DNA of 64,000 nucleotides, taken from contig NC_069107.1 of assembly GCF_947172395.1 (NCBI RefSeq), positions 8,724,101 through 8,788,100 on the forward strand, given 5' to 3'. Below the pieces are notes generated by a model. The model did no database searches and was not told the DNA's origin. It saw only the letters and a program-made list of their open reading frames with translations. Made by a program: the position numbers and the translations under genes. Source of the DNA: Bicyclus anynana. Lineage: Eukaryota; Arthropoda; Insecta; Lepidoptera; Nymphalidae. Each line of letters opens with the position of its first letter. The first letter of the stretch is position 1. This document shows positions 40,397 through 44,936 of the stretch, piece by piece.

Positions 40397-41336
40397 AATT
40401 TTACTGATTGCATTTTTGGCATCAGTATCGATCACTAATCACCCACTGATAGTTATTTTGGAAATATATTTTATGTACAGAATTGACCTCTCTACAGATT
40501 TATTATAAGTATAGATTTCATTTGCGTTTTATGCATTATCTACGGAACACCGTGTATATATACTATTATATACCCTATACTATTACTATATTAAAGCCAT
40601 ACTCGACTGTTTACCAACAAACAAAATAGAAATTGAGGTAGAAAAATCATATCATTACATAACTTATTTATTTTAAGTTATGTATTGTTAAATCTACCTC
40701 CGATTCTGGAGGCTGTAGGTTCGTATCTGGTCCGGGTTTTCCAACTATTCAGTTATGAGCATTTTAAGAAATTAAATATCACGTGTCTCAAACGGTAAAG
40801 GAAAACCATCGTGAGGAAACCTGCATACCAGAGAATTTTCTTAATTCTCTGCGTGTGTGAAGTCTGCCAATCCGCATTGGGCTAGCGTGGTGGACTATTG
40901 GCTTAACCCCTCTCATTCTGAGAGGAGACTCAAGCTCAGCAGTGAGCCCAAATATGGGTTGATAATGATGATGATGATGATTGTTAAATGATGTTCAAAA
41001 TATATTCTAGATATCTATTTGTTTTAAGATTGTGAATCAAATTTTTTAATTTAATTAAAATTAAGAACAAGTTAATTATAATTATTCAGGAATCAGGAAT
41101 GAGGAGATCAGGAATGACATAGCTCAACGAGTCGCAAGGCTAAAGTGGCAATGGGCAGGCCACATAGTTCGAAGAGCCGATGGAAGTTGGGGTCCCAAGG
41201 TGATGGAATGGCGACCGCACACACATTCTTTCCCCCCGTCGCCCGCATATCATGGGAGTGTCATACCTGGTAGTTTAGACGTTTGTTTCTTGTGTTCTTC
41301 ATCACTGTCTTCTTCGGATGAGCTCGGGTCGATCAT
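917..41336 (-). CDS. Cadps: Cadps/CAPS, Ca2+-dependent activator protein for secretion, N-terminal 18 coding exons (C-terminus off left edge)
   Basis: CAPS primes dense-core vesicles for Ca2+-triggered exocytosis; it binds PI(4,5)P2 and SNAREs at the plasma membrane. The coding exons are listed separately below; joined, they keep frame at all 17 introns and give 781 full codons. Order seen: start MIDPSSSEEDSDEE (CAPS proteins begin M-[LI]-DPSSSEE), a Ser/Pro/Gly linker to about residue 116, a conserved block about 117-415, the C2 domain about 416-550, the PH domain about 553-665, then the lead-in to the MUN domain ending at HVHGN. Family members are about 1,300-1,450 residues, so roughly 40% is missing to the left. 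Introns total about 38 kb and are full of mobile elements. The CAPS C2 is known not to be a canonical Ca2+ sensor. Identity rests on residue-level recall of the family, not on a search. Confidence 0.96.
1117..1435 (-). mobile_element. SINE-B copy (tRNA-derived), abutting Cadps exon acceptor
   Basis: Head at the 1435 side (AGCCGTGATAGCCCAGTGGA, GGTTCGAATCC B box); body with CCTCTCAGAATGAGAG and CATCGTGAGGAAACC motifs; tail (GAT)n at 1117-1131. Its tail lies about 9 nt from the 3' splice site of the 917-1107 exon. Confidence 0.88.
1437..1963. other. Cadps intron 17, left of exon 17
   Basis: Apart from the promoter-like stretch at 1590-1700, AT-rich sequence with no recognised feature. Confidence 0.5.
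1590..1700 (+). promoter_or_regulatory. Candidate Pol II core promoter, heat-shock-like, antisense inside Cadps intron
   Basis: TATAAATA at 1650-1657 is followed 32 bp later by an initiator-like GGCAGTTG (A at 1682). Upstream are GAA/TTC arrays resembling heat-shock elements: GAATTTCGTGGAA (about 1587) and TTCAGAATAATCTAGAA (about 1619-1635). The following 150 nt are A-rich with no ATG-led frame, like an insect hsp70 leader. It could be a relic of an hsp gene or of an LTR. Confidence 0.4.
1970..2106 (-). CDS. Cadps: Cadps coding exon 17
   Basis: 137 nt, acceptor AAGCAG, donor GTAAGT. Reads ADKARKHGMEDYIQADPCQF then DHHQLFTLLQSFTLKYRLQD. Matches the post-PH block (DxARKHGMEDFI in flies, from memory). 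Ends CSL in phase 0, joining GWFSPGQ. Confidence 0.95.
2157..2335 (-). mobile_element. Helitron-like repeat, second family
   Basis: GTGGTTTTACCCGCGTTGTT, CAGTAGATCCAGAGATTACC, CTTTATAAAAATAGTATAGA. Confidence 0.65.
2912..3088 (-). CDS. Cadps: Cadps coding exon 16 (PH domain, C-half)
   Basis: 177 nt, acceptor CCACCAG, donor GTAAGT. Reads ELEGAKYFMNAVRDGESVLM then ENECHLWVMALYRATGQSHK; LWV-A-YRATGQSHKP is the last PH helix of CAPS. Ends KIMG plus one base that completes GAC (Asp). Confidence 0.96.
3194..3737. mobile_element. MITE-1, TIR GGGATGATGAC, copy 1
   Basis: Ends AATAGGGATGATGAC and GTCATCATCCCCATT are inverted repeats of about 15 bp. The same interior occurs at 6607-7111 (reversed) and 37750-38743. 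No coding capacity. This copy has an internal partial duplication of CGGAGCTACAGGGATTTAAA. Confidence 0.85.
4032..4130 (-). mobile_element. Helitron-like repeat, second family, partial
   Basis: GATTCAGTATATCCAGAGAC and CCCCTTTATAATATTAGCAT match the end of the copy at 2157-2335. Confidence 0.55.
4141..4380 (-). mobile_element. SINE-A copy lacking tRNA head
   Basis: TTTACAAGTTAGCCCTTGAC through CAGACCTGGACCAATTAAGA; the head with A/B boxes is missing. Confidence 0.85.
4836..5118 (+). repeat. Interspersed repeat D, copy 1
   Basis: GTGGCGTTCGAGCCGTTCAC ... CTTGAGTGGAAAAGGGGAGT ... CATAACCTTTGTTCGACATT; same unit at 17983-18270 and reversed at 29977-30252. Nature unknown; no coding frame. Confidence 0.8.
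5779..5954 (-). CDS. Cadps: Cadps coding exon 15 (PH domain, N-half)
   Basis: 176 nt, acceptor GTGTAG, donor GTAAGT. Reads YLHVIGKAVWRKWKRRYMVL then VQVSQYTFALCSYKDKKSEP. The basic run KAVWRKWKRR is where the mammalian CAPS PH domain contacts PI(4,5)P2. Ends VDYIELAS plus one base. Confidence 0.97.
5996..6326 (-). mobile_element. SINE-A full-length copy
   Basis: Poly(T), TTTACAAGTTAGCCCTTGAC through GGGATCGAACCCAGGACCTC and CTGCGCCACGGAGGCC. About 40 nt upstream (minus strand) of the Cadps PH exon. Confidence 0.9.
6338..6516 (-). mobile_element. SINE-C copy (third tRNA-derived family)
   Basis: On the minus strand CCAATAGCTCAACGGTAAGA (A-box-like) and GGTTCGATCCC (B box), then CGTACCCACTCCTAGCACAG. 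The same unit recurs at 59180-59342. Confidence 0.75.
6607..7111. mobile_element. MITE-1 copy 2, reversed
   Basis: AATGGGGATGATGAC to GTCATCATCCCTATT; interior in reverse order to copy 1. Confidence 0.85.
7315..8099. mobile_element. Interspersed repeat, copy 1, ending at Cadps exon 14 donor
   Basis: CTTTCAAGCCCTATTTTACC, then (after the SINE-B insertion) ATTTTTAAAACTGTAATTCT, TTCAGCGTGATGCCCGAATA, ATTCTAGATGGCGCTGGCGT and TAAGTATAGATATAGAAG. It matches 41938-42545 along its length and ends 2-8 nt from the splice donor at 8102-8107. Confidence 0.75.
7371..7577 (+). mobile_element. SINE-B 3' part, inserted in a repeat
   Basis: ATATCACATGTCACAATCGG to AATATGGGTTGATGACGAC. It interrupts the repeat at 7315-8099, as comparison with 41938-42545 shows. 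Confidence 0.82.
8108..8214 (-). CDS. Cadps: Cadps coding exon 14 (C2 to PH)
   Basis: 107 nt, acceptor CACAG, donor GTAAGT. Reads VPEWHRMTVPKNLPDQDLRI then KIACRMERPLNMKHCG, linking C2 to PH. An interspersed repeat ends only a few bases past the donor (see 7315-8099). Confidence 0.96.
8365..8466 (+). mobile_element. SINE-A tail fragment
   Basis: CTCCTCCTAACAAGTTAGCC to CTAACTTGTAAAGAATAAAA. Confidence 0.8.
9081..9225 (-). CDS. Cadps: Cadps coding exon 13 (C2 domain)
   Basis: 145 nt, acceptor CATCTTAG, donor GTAAGT. Reads WDTQGDFSTTQPLPAVKVKL then YTENPGVLALEDKELGKVVL, conserved C2 strands. Ends PLSSK in phase 0. Confidence 0.97.
9735..9856 (-). CDS. Cadps: Cadps coding exon 12 (C2 domain)
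   Basis: 122 nt, acceptor TTGTAG, donor GTAAGT. Reads VVVMEVKGLKSLAPNRIVYC then TMEVEGGDKLQTDQAEASKP, the core of the CAPS C2 domain. Ends AT, which joins G of the next exon (ATG, Met). Confidence 0.97.
9890..10860. other. Cadps intron 11
   Basis: AT-rich; only the palindrome at 10651-10713 stands out. Confidence 0.5.
10651..10713. repeat. 31-bp near-perfect palindrome
   Basis: Arms 10651-10681 and 10683-10713 pair at about 26 of 31 positions (GTTTCACTCCGAAAACGGAG against TTCCGGTTTCGGAGTAAAAC), centred on CTAGATTCTAG. In the Cadps intron between exons 11 and 12. Confidence 0.75.
10870..10972 (-). CDS. Cadps: Cadps coding exon 11 (enters C2 domain)
   Basis: 103 nt, TTTCAG acceptor and GTAATA donor. 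Reads SQGSLANKLTGEADGGDVDT then QLTKMDVVLTFQIE, the first strand of the C2 domain. The Gly/Asp-rich part before it is the variable linker of the family. Confidence 0.95.
10980..14495. other. Cadps intron 10, no recognised element
   Basis: AT-rich 3.5 kb without the usual SINE or Helitron copies. Inverted AAATTGTAAA/TTTACAATTT-type strings near 14262-14440 and a TATAAATA at about 13635 are visible, but no coding region or known element. Confidence 0.45.
14504..14673 (-). CDS. Cadps: Cadps coding exon 10
   Basis: 170 nt, acceptor TTGTAG, donor GTCAGT. Reads NRKLMPKFVLKEMESLYIEE then LKSSINLLMANLESLPVSKG, almost unchanged between insects and mammals. Ends KRYNHR with a split Arg codon (AG|A). 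Confidence 0.97.
15190..15270 (-). CDS. Cadps: Cadps coding exon 9
   Basis: 81 nt, phase 0 at both ends, TTTCAG acceptor and GTAAGT donor. Reads LDSADEQAAAIRRELDGRMQ then KVNEMEK. The DEQAA-IRRELDGR run is strongly conserved in CAPS. Confidence 0.96.
15448..15642 (-). mobile_element. RTE-like 3' fragment
   Basis: Starts with (CAT)n and ATCAGCCGATGGACGTCCAC, reverse orientation of the 45681-46018 family; ends at AGTGCGAGGTCACCAC. Confidence 0.8.
16130..16319 (+). mobile_element. Helitron-like Lep1-type element
   Basis: TCTATACTAATATTATAAGC ... GAAACCGCGTCAGCTAG, flanked by A and T. Confidence 0.85.
16612..16925 (+). mobile_element. Helitron-like repeat, third family
   Basis: CTACTAATATTATAAACGCG, GATTAACACATAGGTTACTT; the interior is partly duplicated from 16800 (TTTGTTACTCTTTCACGCCT). 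A related piece is at 41405-41495. Confidence 0.6.
17211..17443 (+). mobile_element. SINE-A copy lacking tRNA head
   Basis: GGCTGGTGGGAGGCTTCGGC through poly(A). Confidence 0.85.
17983..18270 (+). repeat. Interspersed repeat D, copy 2
   Basis: GTGGCGTTCGAGGCGTCCAC through CATAACCTTTGTTCGACATT. Confidence 0.8.
18799..19244. mobile_element. hAT-type MITE with 8-bp target duplication
   Basis: TIRs CAGGGATGTAACGGAG and CTCCGTTACATCTCTG, flanked by GTCTGGTT at 18791-18798 and 19245-19252. The interior has many CGGAACCGAAATCGGA-type direct and inverted repeats. No coding capacity. Confidence 0.92.
19431..19491 (-). mobile_element. SINE-A tail fragment
   Basis: CTGATGGTAAGTGATGATGT and GATGGAAGCGGGCTAACTTG. 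Confidence 0.75.
19560..19772. mobile_element. MITE-2, TIR with CGTGACAACGTC core
   Basis: Left end TTTTTGACGTGACAACGTCT, right end GACGTTGTCACGTTCAAC, inverted. A left-end fragment recurs at 34160-34245. Confidence 0.75.
20188..20705 (-). mobile_element. Non-LTR retrotransposon RT C-terminal fragment, frame-shifted
   Basis: Minus-strand frames read YVRSKLECNAIIWSPFEYKY, then GYNKLEIRRKVALLQYIINL and an Arg/Leu-rich end, the usual RT-tail pattern of Jockey/I-like elements. The two parts are in different frames near 20545, so it is a decayed copy. Confidence 0.7.
20722..20893 (+). mobile_element. Repeat with GGATTAAAGAGGTC motif
   Basis: AACCGCTTGACGGACAAAGA, ATTTGGCAGAGTGGTAGTTT and a CATCCGCTAGTTA end; related to 52185-52323 and 62740-63065. 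Confidence 0.6.
20950..21215 (-). mobile_element. RTE-like 3' fragment next to Cadps exon 8
   Basis: (CAT)n, ATCAGCCGATGGACATCCAC, then TGCGACTCGCTTGATGTCGT through GAGCTATGTCGGTGACTTTG; about 60 bp are missing after GCAGGACA. It ends about 17 nt beyond the donor of the 21233-21390 exon. Confidence 0.8.
21233..21390 (-). CDS. Cadps: Cadps coding exon 8
   Basis: 158 nt, donor GTAAGT, acceptor TATATAG. Reads GIPGDDESKRPSRAQQQ then ILSKEQLYDMFQQILGVKKF and EHQLLFNALL, matching the CAPS block with KEQLY and EHQLL. The acceptor TAG at 21391-21393 is also the first 3 bases of a 117-bp tandem repeat that extends to about 22140. A retroposon fragment ends about 17 nt past the donor. Confidence 0.94.
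21391..22140. repeat. 117-bp minisatellite, about 6.5 units, starting at Cadps exon 8 acceptor
   Basis: Units start CTATATAACAAATGGTTTGT at 21391, 21508, 21625, 21743, 21860, then diverged units near 21978 and 22088. On the minus strand each intact unit ends TATATAG|GTAGACC, a copy of the real splice site TATATAG|GTATACC. Confidence 0.9.
22591..23237. repeat. 162-bp minisatellite, 4 units
   Basis: Units begin GACTTCC-TTTAAATTGAAA at 22591, 22753, 22915 and 23076; units 2 and 3 are nearly identical. Confidence 0.92.
23240..25530. other. Cadps intron 7, middle part
   Basis: AT-rich; short open frames only; no recognised element. Confidence 0.5.
25537..25730 (-). mobile_element. Helitron-like Lep1-type element
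   Basis: CTAGCTGACGCCGCGCGGTT ... AGCTTTATTATATTAGTATAGA, reverse orientation. Confidence 0.85.
25735..27110. other. Cadps intron 7, part near exon 7
   Basis: AT-rich with no recognised gene or element. Confidence 0.5.
27119..27204 (-). CDS. Cadps: Cadps coding exon 7
   Basis: 86 nt, acceptor TTACAG, donor GTGAGT. Reads SLPEIDGLSKETVLTTWLAK then LDCIMKGT; the SLPEIDGLSKETVL block is diagnostic of CAPS. Ends with one base that joins GT of exon 8 to give Gly. Confidence 0.95.
27210..28120. other. Cadps intron 6
   Basis: Has a loose array of AAGTAACTGATTATTTATCT-type units from 27770 to 28120 (about 6, imperfect), interrupted by a tRNA-like stretch near 27880-27990, and a decayed repeat at 27560-27600. 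Confidence 0.45.
28121..28429 (-). mobile_element. SINE-B full-length copy
   Basis: CGTCGTCATCAATCCATATT through CCGGATTCGAACCCACACCC and CCACTGGGCTATCACTGCTC. Confidence 0.87.
28480..28542. repeat. Three units of AATAAATAAATAAATTATTTTC
   Basis: About 22-bp A/T-rich unit repeated three times, ending 15 bp before the Cadps exon 6 donor. Confidence 0.8.
28558..28733 (-). CDS. Cadps: Cadps coding exon 6
   Basis: 176 nt, acceptor TATCCAG, reads AFLKGETQILADEAFQNAVQ then SYYDVFLKSERVEQMV, a highly conserved CAPS stretch. It ends IEKRVR with the Arg codon split AG|G. The donor is the weak GTTGGA, but the protein junction (KRVR to SLPEIDG) is the family sequence, so the boundary is well supported. 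Confidence 0.95.
29459..29748 (+). mobile_element. SINE-A copy, 3'-truncated, next to Cadps exon 5
   Basis: Full tRNA head and body but stops at CATCAGGTGAGATTT without the final segment or poly(A). Confidence 0.85.
29781..29948 (-). CDS. Cadps: Cadps coding exon 5 (start of conserved region)
   Basis: 168 nt, phase 0 at both ends, acceptor TATGTAG, donor GTACGT. Begins with a charged helix EKIEKLEEDKKRRLQLYVFV and includes AHPFNAKQPTDMTRRH, a hallmark of CAPS proteins. A SINE (29459-29748) ends about 26 nt past the donor, and a 280-bp repeat begins about 20 nt before the acceptor. Confidence 0.96.
29970..30252 (-). repeat. Interspersed repeat D, copy 3, next to Cadps exon 5 acceptor
   Basis: AATGTCGAACAAAGGTTACG through ACAAGAGATGTGGACGGCTC; begins about 20 nt before the acceptor of the 29781-29948 exon. 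Confidence 0.8.
30646..30849 (-). mobile_element. Helitron-like Lep1-type element
   Basis: CTAGCTGACGCCGCGCGGTT ... GCTTTATAATATTAGTATAGA, reverse orientation. Confidence 0.85.
31083..31238 (+). repeat. Interspersed repeat with AGGTCA palindromes, copy 1
   Basis: Contains CGAGGTCAATTGACCTCG, GAGGTCGATGGACCTC and TGAGGTCAAAAAACCTCG; same order at 50575-50725. Confidence 0.8.
31325..31418 (-). CDS. Cadps: Cadps coding exon 4 (Ser/Pro-rich linker)
   Basis: GCGTAG acceptor and GTAAGG donor; 94 nt; reads TSTGSASSGEAPAPSPSPSG and ends SDKDQDPQ in phase 0, which leads into EKIEKLEEDKKRR of the next exon. The composition matches the Ser/Pro-rich linker ahead of the conserved CAPS region. Confidence 0.88.
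31650..31843 (-). mobile_element. SINE-A copy, degenerate
   Basis: CTTTACAAGTTATTCCTTAA to GCCTCCCACCAGCCAC, with deletions. Confidence 0.8.
32598..32785 (-). mobile_element. Helitron-like Lep1-type element, diverged end
   Basis: TTAGCTGACGCTCCGCGGTA ... TTATGATATTAGTATAGA; the CTAG end has changed to TTAG. Confidence 0.8.
32790..33830. other. Cadps intron 3, no recognised element
   Basis: AT-rich; nothing recognised before the AATC tract at 33837. Confidence 0.5.
33837..33959. repeat. (AATC)n microsatellite, possible retroposon tail
   Basis: About 30 AATC units with two interruptions (CATC). Read on the minus strand it is a (GATT)n tail after AAATAAATT, as in Jockey-type 3' ends. Confidence 0.85.
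34160..34248. mobile_element. MITE-2 left-end fragment
   Basis: CGACATGACAACGTCTTATA, GGCTGCACACCCGAAAAAAG and ATGACGTCATTCC match the 19560-19640 end. Confidence 0.7.
34380..34473 (-). CDS. Cadps: Cadps coding exon 3 (Ala/Pro-rich linker)
   Basis: GC-rich 94-nt island with a TAAACAG acceptor and a GTGAGT donor. The frame required by both neighbours is open and reads ASSLTSAPLAAPLHPATRQR then Ala/Pro-rich. The two bases left at the end join G of exon 4 (GCG, Ala). One of the other two frames has a stop near its start. Confidence 0.82.
34540..34860 (+). mobile_element. SINE-A full-length copy
   Basis: GCCTCCGTGGCGCAGTGGTA, B box GGTTCGATCCC, complete body, poly(A) ending at 34860 where an RTE fragment begins. 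Confidence 0.9.
34861..35075 (+). mobile_element. RTE-like 3' fragment with internal deletion
   Basis: Reads KVTQRAKERAMLGVSLRDRI then RNKEIRRRA, then jumps to the end of the family (TCCATCGGCTGATAATGATG). It starts at the last A of a SINE poly(A) tract, so the two elements abut exactly. Confidence 0.8.
35556..35861 (+). mobile_element. SINE-B full-length copy
   Basis: GGATAGCCCAGTGGATATGA, B box GGTTCGAATCC, through TATGGGTTGATGACGACGAG. It lies about 80 nt past the donor of Cadps coding exon 2. Confidence 0.88.
35946..36035 (-). CDS. Cadps: Cadps coding exon 2 (Gly/Pro-rich linker)
   Basis: TTTGCAG acceptor, GTAACT donor, 90 nt. Only the frame that continues exon 1 is open: G+TG gives Val, then VPPGGLTGGRPSVRGKPELP. 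It ends with one base, which joins GG of exon 3 to make Gly. The region is low-complexity linker, so the support is phase and splice sites rather than strong homology. Confidence 0.82.
37047..37175 (-). mobile_element. Helitron-like Lep1-type fragment
   Basis: ATAGCCATAGCCTTCCTCAA to TTCAGCTTTATAATAT. Confidence 0.75.
37254..37445 (+). mobile_element. Helitron-like Lep1-type element
   Basis: TAATACTAATATTATAAAGC ... GCGCGGCGTCAGCTTG; both ends slightly decayed. Confidence 0.82.
38017..38516 (+). mobile_element. Helitron-like Lep1-type element with giant (TTTG)n
   Basis: Begins TCTATACTAATATTATAAAG, ends GCATCAGCTAG between A and T, as non-autonomous Helitrons do. Sister copies carry 2-4 TTTG units; here the tract 38044-38363 holds about 80. 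The long Leu/Phe/Val/Cys open frames over it are artefacts of the repeat. Confidence 0.88.
38044..38363 (+). repeat. (TTTG)n microsatellite, about 80 units
   Basis: About 320 bp of perfect TTTG repeats within the Helitron-like element. Confidence 0.97.
39033..39354 (+). mobile_element. SINE-A full-length copy
   Basis: GACCTCCGTGGCGCAGTGGT through poly(A) of 15 A. Confidence 0.9.
39797..39870. repeat. Imperfect CTACC repeats
   Basis: CTACCCTACCCTACC with variations, after a TACTAGCGGACGCCCGCGAC repeat head at 39745. Confidence 0.75.
40348..40394. repeat. (ACAG)n microsatellite
   Basis: About 12 ACAG units within a decayed repeat carrying CCGTCCAGTAGTTTTTGTTT. Confidence 0.9.
40691..40981 (+). 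mobile_element. SINE-B copy, 5'-truncated, (GAT)n tail
   Basis: CTACCTCCGATTCTGGAGGC through AAATATGGGTTGATAATGAT and (GAT)n. Confidence 0.83.
41095..41222 (+). mobile_element. RTE-like fragment
   Basis: CAGGAATGACATAGCTCAACG and AGTGGCAATGGGCAGGCCAC match the family at 45681-46018. The 3' part is missing. It ends about 40 nt from the donor of Cadps coding exon 1. Confidence 0.75.
41267..41336 (-). CDS. Cadps: Cadps coding exon 1 (start codon)
   Basis: ATG at 41336-41334 opens MIDPSSSEEDSDEEHKKQTS. The first dozen residues match the conserved CAPS start, which fixes the start codon. It codes 23 residues plus one base (phase 1). The donor is GTATGA. The exon itself begins at 41346 after a good acceptor (TTGTTACAG), leaving a 10-nt 5'-UTR piece, so a further untranslated exon must lie at higher coordinates. 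An RTE fragment ends about 40 nt downstream of the donor. Confidence 0.93.
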
Positions 41337-41346
41337 GTTGCTGTCT
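41337..41346 (-). other. Cadps: Cadps 5'-UTR segment in first coding exon
   Basis: Ten bases lie between the acceptor TTGTTACAG and the ATG. They show that the transcript starts in an upstream exon at an unknown place to the right. No promoter for Cadps could be identified in the window. Confidence 0.7.
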
Positions 41347-41502
41347 CTGTAACAAAAAAAATGTGAGCCGACTTATTTTATAAAAGTAATGTGCAGAAAA
41401 GAACAGTGGGAGAGAATCTTTACTCTGGATTACCACTTAGACTACTTTTTGTCCCGAAAAAATCCACGGTTTCCCGAGATTTGCGAAAACTGATGAAAAA
41501 AA

Positions 41503-41600
41503 AATCAAAAATTCATTTATTTCAAGTAGGCTCAGTATACAAGCACTTTTGACAGTTAACTATTTGTATTACAAATTGTTTTTTTTTTTTCAAAAATCAA
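41503..41600 (-). mobile_element. 3'-end fragment of the Jockey-like family
   Basis: On the minus strand AAGTGCTTGTATACTGAGCC and AATAAATGAATTTTTGATTT match the 3' end of the element at 46510-47582. A second stub of the A/T tail follows. Confidence 0.7.
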
Positions 41601-41937
41601 AAATTCATTTATAAATCCGGAAAAATCCATGGTTCCCGAGGGATTTGTAAAAAACAAAATTCCACGCGAACGACGTCGCGGGCGTCCGCTAGTCTCGAAT
41701 ATTTTATTTTACAAAGGCAATTATAAAACGCAGAGGCTACTTCATGCCAAGCTTTTAAGTTTCAAGTGAAGTTAGGAACGAGTGAGTCCTTTTGCGATAC
41801 AAAGTCGTGATTATTAATGTGACCTCTGTAAAGGCAGGCGTATTATACTCATACCCACAAAGTATTATAAGAGTAAAACCATTTATAACCGACTTCAAAA
41901 AAAAAGAGGAATCTCAATTCAACTTATTTTATTTTTA

Positions 41938-42545
41938 AACAGAGGACACCCGCGACTTCGTCCGCGTGGAAATCAATGGAAACTTTCAAGCCCTATTTCA
42001 CCACTTTAGAGTTTGAATTTAAAAAAATTTAATCCCATTATATTTTGTATATTTTTTATGATTTATTAACAAATTTTTAAAACTGTAACTCCAAAAATGA
42101 AGAACTTTCCATACAAACTTTCAACCCCTATTTCACCCCCTTCTTATTTTATTTTCGCAATAAAAAGTATCCTTTTCCGTGTTATGGTCTTAAACCCGCC
42201 AAGTTTCATTTGAATTCATTCAGTAGTTTCAGCGTGATGCCCGAATAACAAAACAAACATGGACAGACAGAAAAAAAATCGAAAAAAAATATTTTTAGCT
42301 TTAGTATCGATTATATAATGCCCTCAAACAAAAATTTTCAAAATGTCTTCCATGTACAGAATGTACAAAATGTACAGAATTCGTATTATAAGTATAGATT
42401 CTAGATGGCGCTAGTAGTACTCTATGCCACGGTAACGTTTGTTGGTACAAATGATATTAGTAAAATCAAATTGCGAATAAATGTGTAGAATTCGACCAGC
42501 TTTGTTATAAGTATAGATATAGAAGATAGATAGATCATAGAAGAT
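41938..42545. mobile_element. Interspersed repeat, copy 2
   Basis: GGACACCCGCGACTTCGTCC, CTTTCAAGCCCTATTTCACC through TAAGTATAGATATAGAAGAT, followed by GATA repeats. Uninterrupted counterpart of 7315-8099. Confidence 0.75.
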
Positions 42546-42594
42546 AGATAGATATAGATATTAGATATACATGTTTGTTACCTCATAACAGAAT

Positions 42595-42745
42595 TTTTTC
42601 TTAACGAATTTTGAAAATTATTTTTTTGTTTAAAAGAGTATACTTCCAGATTGGTCCCATTTAATTTTCATGAATGTGCTACCTTCTGATCACTTTGAAG
42701 GCAGTGCCAACACAGTAATGATTAACTTAAGCCGTTTAAATCATG
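42595..42745. mobile_element. Fragment related to foldback element
   Basis: ATACTTCCAGATTGGTCCCA and CTGATCACTTTGAAGGCAGT match 47935-48130. Confidence 0.65.
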
Positions 42746-43397
42746 AAGTTTTTAGGATTTTTAAACTGTTCTATCCAGTAATGGTGGAGACATTATATCC
42801 AGAGACCCTCTACAATCTCACAATTTTTTTTATAGTATAACTAAAGGGACTGGATGTACTATAAAAATATTAGTGAGCAAAATCGTCCGCCATTTAAAAA
42901 AAAAGAAATCTCTACAAAAGCATAATTATAGGCAGTCAACGTATTGCATAACGTATGCATATCTCATACATTATGCATGTAGCATGCGCCCTACTTATTG
43001 AGGGTGAAAATCCGTTTTATAATTTTAGCGTGAAAGAGTAATAATAATAATAATAATAATAATAATTTATTTATTCATCAGAAAGCAGGTTTACAAAGAT
43101 TACTTAAATATAATAAGACCCTGATACTCTCTACCATAATAATTTGGTGTATGAAAAATTTAAATAGACTATGTATAATCCTAATTTAAAAGCAAACAAA
43201 TAAAAAAGAAAACATATGTAATAGCTTATATAATTTAACATTTTAAGATTCAATGATTATGACAAATGTAACTCAAAACTACTGTGACAGATAAAATAAA
43301 ATAATAGTCGTAATATATACTGTCAAAATTATTAAACCTTGTTAAGTAAGTTGTAAGTAACCTTGTTGAGTAGCAAACATACATTCACACAAACCTT

Positions 43398-43580
43398 TAC
43401 ATTTATGTGTAACCGACTCAGCGCGGTTTCAACATCGTGGTTGCCGTTCCCGTGAGAATATTGGGATATAATATAGCCTAGACGCTCACAAATAACGTGA
43501 CTTTCTAGTGGTAAATGAATTTTCAAAATCGGTTTAATAGATCCAGAGATAACCCCTAATAACAGACATAAAATTTTTAG
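43398..43580 (-). mobile_element. Helitron-like repeat, second family
   Basis: GCGCGGTTTCAACATCGTGG, TAATAGATCCAGAGATAACC. Confidence 0.6.
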
Positions 43581-44615
43581 AAGAAAGAAAAACTCAGTAT
43601 CTCATACCCCGACTCAGGATGCGAACCCGGCACCTCGACATCCGAAACCACAAGCTAACCGCTGGACTAACGAAGCAGTTAACAATCCTAATGCCTAACC
43701 ACTCTTTAATTGATTATAAAAACAGGCTAAAATTCGCATATACAACGTCGGAGTATGCCCGACTAGTTTCGAACCCATACGGGGTCCTTAGTCATGAGCG
43801 GGTTCTTAAGCGCGCCACGATCCAAACTTTAGCCGTGTTCCATAATCAATTCAATCACTCTTTGGCCTAAACCTCGGACAGATGGACATGAAGAAACTAC
43901 AATCCTTTTTTTTGGGTTCCGTAGTCAACACGGAACTCTGAAAAAAGGAAATCAGAAAAAACGAGAAATAATTTAACCCGTACAAAGTCACGCGGACCAG
44001 TTCTATAGAAAAGCAAATTTCAATTGCAATGACCCAGTCGAATGCATTTTGTATGAATAATATATGAGGGATTCGCGTGTTGAAGGGACTTTTAACCCTA
44101 CCTGTTGTCTACGACTTCGCTCGTACTGTGCCGTGGTTTAGGCATTTATAAAATGTCATGTGAGGTTTTGATGTCCGCTCAGGTGCAGCTGGATATGTGT
44201 TTTACTTGTAGTAATAGTAGAGCATTTAGTGCCACAGCTCATCTGAGAGCCACCATTCATACTTTTGTCGCCAAACATTATTTCTATTTTTCGCGCTAAA
44301 GGTTGCCTGCAGTGGCGTGCCCAAGATTTTTGACTTGGGAAGTCATCATGAGTAAAAATTGTACAAAATGGAAAATTGAGAGTCTTCAGGGCAGGTAGTA
44401 TTGCATCAATGAAGTGGATGTATATTATTTGTACAAGTTCTTTTCATCACACATCAGTTCATCCATCCACCCAAAATTAATCAAAATCATGACAGAGAGC
44501 TTTGCTAGGCATATAATCTCCACACACAAAAATGTTTAATTTAAGGATACTTAATTTATAAGCTATTAAGTGTAGCAGTAATGAATTTGAAGGAAAAGAT
44601 GTCATAATCACGAAT

Positions 44616-44816
44616 TCTTTACAAGATAGCCCTTGACTAAAATTTCTCCTGACGGTAAGTTATGATGCAATCTAAGATGGAAGATGGAAGCGGACTATTT
44701 AGTGTCTACTCGACATCGTACCGAAACGCTAAATCGCTTGGTGGTACGTCTTTGCCGGTAGGGTGGTAACTAGCCACGATAAAAGCCTCCCACCAGCCAG
44801 ACCTGGACCAATTAAA
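44616..44816 (-). mobile_element. SINE-A copy lacking tRNA head
   Basis: CTTTACAAGATAGCCCTTGA through ACCTGGACCAATTAAAAATG. Confidence 0.8.
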
Positions 44817-44883
44817 AATGGAGGAAAAACATTCGATTTTTTTCAAGAAACATACTTTTATTGAGCAAATTAAATGCGTCATA

Positions 44884-44936
44884 ACTTAGTGGATATGACC
44901 TCTGCCTTCGATTCCGGAAGATAGAGGTTCGTAAAA
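44884..44936 (+). mobile_element. SINE-B head fragment
   Basis: AGTGGATATGACCTCTGCCT to TAGAGGTTCG. Confidence 0.65.

Noticed and set aside
43619..43870. 83-codon plus-strand open frame
   Set aside because: Includes a tRNA-like SINE stretch (CGAACCCGGCACCTCGAC) and no protein resemblance.
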